This document shows positions 59,150 to 64,000 of a DNA stretch of 64,000 nucleotides, one piece after another. The notes beneath the pieces are model-generated. The model saw only the letters and a program-made list of their open reading frames with translations, was not told where the DNA came from and did no database searches. Positions within the stretch are counted from its first letter, which is position 1; every line of letters begins with the position of its first letter. Location of the stretch: NCBI GenBank assembly GCA_965116825.1, contig OZ220736.1, positions 4,464,001 to 4,528,000 of the forward strand, given 5' to 3'. This DNA comes from WTFV01 sp965116825. Lineage in GTDB: Bacteria > Acidobacteriota > Vicinamibacteria > Vicinamibacterales > UBA8438. Made by a program: the position numbers and the translations under genes.

Positions 59150-61285
59150 ATGAATACACGCTGGATCGCCGCCTGCCTGTCTGCCGGGCTGCTGCTGATG
59201 GTGTCCGCGCACGCCGGGCAGCGCCAGCCTGCCGCAGAGCCGCAGTCCGAGCCCCGCTCCCAGGGAACGGACGCCGCCGCGCCCGGAGAGGCCACCGACC
59301 TCCAGGGCGGCGTCCCCGTCTTCCGGAGCGGCATCAACTACGTCCGCGTCGACGCCTTCGTGACCGACGACGACGGCAACCCGGTGTTCGATCTCACGCA
59401 GGACGACTTCGAGGTGTACGAGGACGGCGTCCTGCAGACCGTGGACTCGTTCCAGGTGGTCCAGGTCGATCCGACGCCCCAGCTCTCCGGCGAGCCGCTG
59501 ACCAGCATCGGGGTGACGCGGTCGGATCAGCAACTGGCCGCGTCGCGGCCGGACATCCGCGTCTTCGTGATCTTTCTCGACGACTACCACGTGCGGGACG
59601 GCAACAGCATCCGGGCCCGCCGCATGCTCGTCGACTTCATCCAGAACGACCTGATTCCTACGGATTTGGTCGGCGTGATGTACCCGCTGATGCCGGTGTC
59701 GGATGTGCGCCTGACCCGCGATCACGACGCGGTGATCAACGCCATCCGGCAGTTCGAAGGGGTGAAGTACGAGTACGAAGTGCGCAACCTGTACGAGGCG
59801 CGCTACAACATGTACCCGACGGAGATCGTCGAGCGCGTCCGCAACGAGGTTTCGCTTTCGGCCCTGCGCGGGCTGATGACGATGCTGGGCGGGCTCCGCG
59901 AGGGGCGCAAGTCCGTGCTGCTCGTGAGCGAGGGCTACACCTACTACGTGCCGCCGCAGTTGCGCAGCCAGGTCGCGGACCTGCGGGCGGATCCCAACGT
60001 GAATCCGCAGGTGCTCGACCCGTTCGCCGGCGAGAACCCCTACGAGGAGACGATGTCGTTCTTCGAGGGGAGCGCGATGATGCAGGATCTGCGGCGCGTG
60101 ATCCAGACCGCCAGCCGCTTCAACGCGTCGGTCTACTCGGTGGACCCGCGCGGCCTCGCCGCTTTCGAGTTCGACATGGATCAGCCGCAGATCAGCTACC
60201 GCACCGATCAGCGGACGCTGCGCTTCACGCAGGACACGCTGCGGGTGCTGGCCGAGGAGACCGGCGGCCGGGCGATAGTCAATCAGAACGATCTGCGTCC
60301 CGGCCTGCAGCAGATGCTGGACGATGCGAGCGGCTACTACCTGCTCGGCTACAACTCGATCGCCGCGCCGACCGACGGGGAGTTTCACGAGATCGAGGTG
60401 CGCCTGAAGCGTCCGGGCCTGCGGGTGCGCGCCCGCGAGGGGTACTGGGCGGTCACCGTGCGCGATGTCGAGCGATCGCTCACGACCCGCGCGCACGAGC
60501 CTCCCAAGGCGGTCGACGTCGCTTTGGCCGCCCTGGCGGAGCCGCGCCGCGGCCGGCTCGTCCGTACCTGGGTCGGCACCTCGCGGGCGGAGAACGGCAG
60601 GACACGGGTGACCTTCGCCTGGGAGCCGACCGAGTCGCGCGGGCGGCGGGACAACGCGTCGCGCGTTCTCGTGACCGCCATGGGAGACGCCGGCGGCGCC
60701 TATTTCCGGGGCCGCGTGCCGGAGCAGACCCGTTCCTCGGGCCGCGGCACGACCCGCAGGCGGAGCCGGCGCGCCGCCGCTGTCGCCCCTCCCGTCACGC
60801 GCGTGGAGTTCGAGGCGGATCCCGGCACCATGCAGATGAATCTGGCCATCGAGGGCGAGGCGGGGGAGGTGCTCGATCGGGATCGCGACGAGATCGTCAT
60901 TCCCGACTTCACCGGGCCCGACATAGTCCTGAGCACGCCCTACTTCGTGCGCGCGCGGAACGCGCTGGAGTTCAACGCGCTCGTCGCCGACTGGAACGCG
61001 CCCCCCACCGTGTCGCGGGATTTTCGCCGTACCGACCGGCTGCTCCTGCGGTTCGACGTCTATGCCCCGGGCGACGCGGCGCCGGGCCTGGAGGCGAACC
61101 TGCTGAATCGCGGCGGCGACGCGATGTTCCCGCTCAACGTCGGCGCGGCCGAGGACGGCGGCGTTGCCCGCCAGGTGGAGCTGGCGCCGGCGTTCCTGCC
61201 GCCCGGCGAGTACATCATCGAGATCAGGGCGTCGTTCGGCGACGGCGAAGCGAGCGAGATGGTAGCGTTTCGCCTCGGCGCGTGA
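59150..61285 (+). CDS. VWFA-related acidobacterial domain protein, large
   Basis: 711 residues. The signal peptide ends near SAHAG (residue 23). After NYVRVDAFVTDDDGNPVFDL and DDFEVYEDG, which are the family's N-terminal hallmark, a VWA domain runs from about 120 to 430; its metal site reads IFLDDYHVRDGNS, altered from DxSxS. The C-terminal half has beta-rich segments, an Arg-rich patch (GRGTTRRRSRRAA) and an APAFLPPGEYIIEI strand block. It is secreted, with unknown function. A TATCAT box at 59114-59119 may be its -10. It lies 8 nt before the mutase gene, possibly coupled. Confidence 0.85.
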   Translation: MNTRWIAACLSAGLLLMVSAHAGQRQPAAEPQSEPRSQGTDAAAPGEATDLQGGVPVFRSGINYVRVDAFVTDDDGNPVFDLTQDDFEVYEDGVLQTVDSFQVVQVDPTPQLSGEPLTSIGVTRSDQQLAASRPDIRVFVIFLDDYHVRDGNSIRARRMLVDFIQNDLIPTDLVGVMYPLMPVSDVRLTRDHDAVINAIRQFEGVKYEYEVRNLYEARYNMYPTEIVERVRNEVSLSALRGLMTMLGGLREGRKSVLLVSEGYTYYVPPQLRSQVADLRADPNVNPQVLDPFAGENPYEETMSFFEGSAMMQDLRRVIQTASRFNASVYSVDPRGLAAFEFDMDQPQISYRTDQRTLRFTQDTLRVLAEETGGRAIVNQNDLRPGLQQMLDDASGYYLLGYNSIAAPTDGEFHEIEVRLKRPGLRVRAREGYWAVTVRDVERSLTTRAHEPPKAVDVALAALAEPRRGRLVRTWVGTSRAENGRTRVTFAWEPTESRGRRDNASRVLVTAMGDAGGAYFRGRVPEQTRSSGRGTTRRRSRRAAAVAPPVTRVEFEADPGTMQMNLAIEGEAGEVLDRDRDEIVIPDFTGPDIVLSTPYFVRARNALEFNALVADWNAPPTVSRDFRRTDRLLLRFDVYAPGDAAPGLEANLLNRGGDAMFPLNVGAAEDGGVARQVELAPAFLPPGEYIIEIRASFGDGEASEMVAFRLGA

Positions 61286-61293
61286 CCCGTCCC

Positions 61294-62916
61294 ATGGCTG
61301 TGGCGAGCAGACCGGCACCGGCCGGCCCCGACGTTGCCGCGGCGTCCGGCGACACGTTGGACGAGACGCGCCCGCTCTACGGCGCCGCGGACCTCGGCTC
61401 CCTGGACTATGCCCGGGACCTGAACGATCCCGGTGCGTTTCCCTACACGCGCGGCATCCACGAGTCCGGCTACGGGGGCAAGCTCTGGACCATGCGCCAG
61501 TTCTCCGGCTTCGGAACGCCGGAGGAGACCAACCGCCGCTACCGGGAGCTGCTGGCGGCGGGCGGCACGGGACTGAGCATCGCCTTCGATCTGCCCACGC
61601 TCATGGGCCGCGACCCGGACGATCCGCTGTCGCAGGGCGAGGTGGGCAAGTGCGGCGTCAACGTGGCGGCGCTGCCCGACATGGAGCGGCTGCTCGACGG
61701 GATCGAGCTCGAGCGCGTCACGACGTCGATGACCATCAACGCCCCGGCGGCGATGATCTTCGCGATGTACCTGGTCGTCGCCGAGCGGCAGGGCACCGGC
61801 TGGTCGCGGCTTTCGGGCACGCTCCAGAACGACATTCTGAAGGAGTACATCGCCCAGAAGGAGTACATCTATCCGCCCCGGCCGTCGATGCGCCTCATCA
61901 CCGACGTGTTCGCCTTCTGCGCCGAGCAGGTCCCGCGCTGGAACACCATCTCGGTCAGCGGGTACCACATCCGGGAGGCGGGCGCGACCGCGCTGCAGGA
62001 GCTGGCGTTCACCCTCCGCGACGGCATCGAGTACGTGCAGTACGGCGTCGACGCCGGTCTCGACGTCGACCGGTTCGTGCCGCGGATCTCTTTCTTCTTC
62101 AATGCCCACAACCGGTTCTTCGAGGAGATCGCCAAGTACCGCGCCGCGCGCAAGCTGTGGGCGCACATCATGCGGGAGCGCTTCGGCGCCAGGGACGAAC
62201 GTGCCTGGAAGCTGCGCTTTCATGCCCAGACCGCCGGCGTGTCGCTGACCGCGCAGCAGCCGCACAACAACGTCGTGCGCACTGCAGTGCAGGCGCTGGC
62301 GGCGGTGCTGGGCGGGGCGAACTCGCTGCACACCAATGCGCTCGACGAGGCGCTCGGACTTCCTACCCGCGAGGCGGCGTTGCTGGCCCTTCGTACCCAG
62401 CAGGTCATCGCGCACGAGAGCGGCGTGCCGGCGGCGGTGGATCCGCTCGGCGGTTCCTATTTCATCGAGACGCTGACCCGCGAGCTCGAGACCGGCGCGC
62501 GCGAGTACATCGACCGGATCGACGCGCTGGGCGGCATGGTGCCGGCCATCGAGGCGGGTTACCCGCAGCGGGAGATCGCCAACAGCGCGTACCGCACGCA
62601 ACAGGCCATCGAAGCGGGCGAGCAGACCGTCGTCGGCGTCAACCGCCACGTCGACGAGACGCCGCCGGCGCTGGAGACCCTCTACATCGACGAGAGCGCT
62701 GCCGAGCGGCAGTCGGAGCGCCTGGCCCGGACGAAGGGGACGCGCGACCCCCGGCGGGTCGAGCGGACGCTCGATGCGCTGCGTCGCACCGCGGCGGGCA
62801 GCGGCAATCTGATGCCGCCGCTGCTCGAGGCGGTGCGTGCGCACGCGACGCTAGGCGAGATGTGCGCGGCGCTGCGCGACGTGTGGGGCGAGTACGAGGA
62901 GGCCCCGTCGGTCTGA
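61294..62916 (+). CDS. B12-dependent acyl-CoA mutase, large subunit (isobutyryl-CoA mutase-like)
   Basis: 540 residues from ATG 61294; GTG 61282 overlapping the previous stop is an alternative. It carries the full TIM-barrel substrate domain of the methylmalonyl-CoA mutase family (LSIAFDLPTLMGRD, ISVSGYHIREAGA, SLHTNALDEALGLPT) and lacks the C-terminal B12 domain, which is a separate gene. Two selectivity residues differ from methylmalonyl-CoA mutase: the Tyr of RQYAGF is F70 (RQFSGF), and the Arg of KEFMVR is Q188 (KEYIAQ). Phe/Gln is the isobutyryl-CoA mutase pattern. It likely interconverts isobutyryl- and butyryl-CoA. Confidence 0.88.
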   Translation: MAVASRPAPAGPDVAAASGDTLDETRPLYGAADLGSLDYARDLNDPGAFPYTRGIHESGYGGKLWTMRQFSGFGTPEETNRRYRELLAAGGTGLSIAFDLPTLMGRDPDDPLSQGEVGKCGVNVAALPDMERLLDGIELERVTTSMTINAPAAMIFAMYLVVAERQGTGWSRLSGTLQNDILKEYIAQKEYIYPPRPSMRLITDVFAFCAEQVPRWNTISVSGYHIREAGATALQELAFTLRDGIEYVQYGVDAGLDVDRFVPRISFFFNAHNRFFEEIAKYRAARKLWAHIMRERFGARDERAWKLRFHAQTAGVSLTAQQPHNNVVRTAVQALAAVLGGANSLHTNALDEALGLPTREAALLALRTQQVIAHESGVPAAVDPLGGSYFIETLTRELETGAREYIDRIDALGGMVPAIEAGYPQREIANSAYRTQQAIEAGEQTVVGVNRHVDETPPALETLYIDESAAERQSERLARTKGTRDPRRVERTLDALRRTAAGSGNLMPPLLEAVRAHATLGEMCAALRDVWGEYEEAPSV

Positions 62917-63335
62917 TGCGCAGGATCCGCGTCGTCATCGCCAAACCGGGACTCGACGGTCACGACCGGGGGGCCAAGGTCATCGCCCGCTCCCTGCGCG
63001 ATGCCGGCATGGAGGTCATCTACACCGGTCTGCGCCAGACGCCCGAACAGATCGTGGAAGCCGCGCTGCAGGAGGACGCCGACGCGATCGGGGTGTCGAT
63101 TCTGTCCGGCGCCCACAATCACGTCTGCCCGCGGGTGATGGCGCTGCTGGCGGAGAAGGGTGCTGAAGACGTGCTGGTGGTGGTCGGCGGCATCATTCCG
63201 GACGCCGACATTCCGCGCCTGCGCGAGATCGGCATCGAGGGAGTCTTCCAGCCGGGGACGTCGATGCAGACCATCGTCGATTTCATCGCCACGCACGTGC
63301 GGGCCGATGCCGGGCCGCCGGCGGACGCTTCTTGA
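62916..63335 (+). CDS. B12-binding subunit of acyl-CoA mutase
   Basis: 139 residues. The cobalamin-binding motif DGHDRG lies at 14-19 with H16 as the lower axial ligand, followed by GVSILSGAHNHV and VVVGGIIPDADI. It is the free-standing partner of the large subunit, whose stop it overlaps (TGATG). Split subunits occur in isobutyryl-CoA and 2-hydroxyisobutyryl-CoA mutases and in archaeal methylmalonyl-CoA mutases. No MeaB/ArgK-type G-protein chaperone is in the window. Confidence 0.92.
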   Translation: MRRIRVVIAKPGLDGHDRGAKVIARSLRDAGMEVIYTGLRQTPEQIVEAALQEDADAIGVSILSGAHNHVCPRVMALLAEKGAEDVLVVVGGIIPDADIPRLREIGIEGVFQPGTSMQTIVDFIATHVRADAGPPADAS

Positions 63336-63369
63336 CGGTCGCCGGCCCCACCGGTAGTCTGCCACGAAC

Positions 63370-64000
63370 ATGCCCCATACGCTCTTGCTGGCCGACGACA
63401 GCACCACCATCCAACGCGTGGTGGAGTTGACGTTCGCGAGCGAGGACATCGACGTCGTGACGGTCGGTGACGGCACGCGGGCCATCGAGGCGATCGAGCG
63501 TGACGAGCCCGACATCGTGCTCGTCGACGTCAGCATGCCGGGCAGGGACGGCTACGAGGTGGCGTCGTTCGTGCGCAGCGACCCGGCGCGCGACCGGATT
63601 CCCGTCGTGCTGCTGACGGGGGCGTTCGAGCCCCTCGACGAGTCGCGGTGCGACGCCATCGGCCGCCACGAGGTGCTGGTCAAGCCGTTCGAGCCGCGCC
63701 AGGTGATCGGCAAGGTACGGGAGCTGCTGGAGCTTTCCCCGGCGGACGTTGCGGAAGCGCCTGCCGCCGTTGCCAAGGCGAAGGCGCGCGCGGCCGACCC
63801 GCCTGCAACTGCCGACACGGCAGCCCCCGCGGCCGAGACGGCCGAGGTCGAGACGGCCGAGGTCGAGACGGCCGAAACCGCCGAGGCCGTAGACGCGTCC
63901 GAAACGGTCGTCCCGGAGGCGCCCGCGGCGGATGCCGTAGCGCCGGGCGAAGCCGCCGCGCCGGTAGTGGAGGCTGCCGCCGCGGCGCCCACGGAAGCGC
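63370..64000 (+). CDS. Response regulator receiver protein (3' partial)
   Basis: The first 210 residues are in the window; the frame is open at the end. The receiver domain covers 1-120: acidic pair D9/D10, phosphorylation site D53 in IVLVDVSMPG, T83 and K105 in VLVKPFEP. After it comes an Ala/Glu-rich linker with near-repeats (ETAEVETAEVETAE). The output domain is beyond the window. It starts 34 nt after the B12 subunit gene, without a clear ribosome site. Confidence 0.85.
   Translation, partial: MPHTLLLADDSTTIQRVVELTFASEDIDVVTVGDGTRAIEAIERDEPDIVLVDVSMPGRDGYEVASFVRSDPARDRIPVVLLTGAFEPLDESRCDAIGRHEVLVKPFEPRQVIGKVRELLELSPADVAEAPAAVAKAKARAADPPATADTAAPAAETAEVETAEVETAETAEAVDASETVVPEAPAADAVAPGEAAAPVVEAAAAAPTEA

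Noticed and set aside
61282..61293. GTG 61282 as mutase start overlapping the previous stop
   Set aside because: It would add only four residues; ATG 61294 is a standard start. It remains possible.
57893..61318. Very long minus-strand open frame (1141 codons) running past the acyl-CoA dehydrogenase start
   Set aside because: Only the part from ATG 59101 downward matches a known family; the upstream 700 codons are antisense to the VWFA gene and have shadow-type composition.
63840..63890. Near-repeats in the response regulator linker as a tandem repeat locus
   Set aside because: Copies are few and imperfect; ordinary Ala/Glu-rich linker DNA at high GC explains them.
1..64000. CRISPR arrays, tRNA and rRNA genes
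   Set aside because: No regularly spaced repeats and no cloverleaf-like or rRNA-like stretch were noticed; a tRNAscan run would be needed to exclude a missed tRNA.

Overview
The window is high-GC chromosomal DNA of an Acidobacteriota bacterium, most likely near the Vicinamibacteria (subgroup 6). The main pointers are two proteins of the 'VWFA-related Acidobacterial domain' type (33085-34011 and 59150-61285), many secreted quinoprotein, cytochrome c and esterase genes, and housekeeping genes of an ordinary Gram-negative type. This placement is inference from gene content; no rRNA, tRNA or CRISPR array was seen.

Layout. 1-9720: secreted redox and surface proteins (a c-heme/copper type II monooxygenase fragment, an octaheme cytochrome with a four-helix membrane partner, a Uma2-type nuclease, a cytochrome/beta-propeller protein). 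9811-14047: accessory genes, with a histidine-kinase-like ATPase fused to a STAS-like domain, a large esterase and a broken OLD-type ATPase. 14143-17589: a secreted protein of unknown role, a ketopantoate-reductase-family enzyme and formyl-CoA transferase (frc). 17775-24544: an ECF sigma factor translationally coupled to a membrane GAF/zinc-ribbon/Ser-Thr kinase, then a complete IS66 element (21151-23083, with terminal repeats and an 8-bp target duplication), then two tandem paralogous genes of unknown family and a small membrane protein. 24598-25448: an IS630-type remnant and a PagL-like lipid A deacylase. 25761-41342: an exported metabolic zone, with three Tat-exported PLP enzymes, esterases, a Tat-exported flavin amine oxidase next to a diheme cytochrome, two PQQ proteins and a VWFA protein. 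41844-56676: housekeeping block uvrA, 3-methyladenine glycosylase, efp, a CDP-alcohol phosphatidyltransferase, uvrC, trpS, scpA, scpB, rluB, cmk, rpsA, an HU-like protein and a HIT hydrolase. 56690-63335: acyl-CoA metabolism, with two acyl-CoA dehydrogenases and a two-subunit B12-dependent acyl-CoA mutase whose active-site residues look like isobutyryl-CoA mutase. 63370-64000: start of a response regulator.

How the genes fit together. The exported enzymes suggest a heterotroph that oxidises amines, alcohols and esters in the periplasm and passes electrons to c-type cytochromes, and degrades branched acyl-CoAs inside the cell. The most notable point is that removing the IS66 element in silico, together with one target copy, joins the sigma/kinase operon to the paralogous pair with only 79 nt between them. 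The window may therefore hold an undescribed sigma-kinase-effector locus that was split by a fairly recent insertion.
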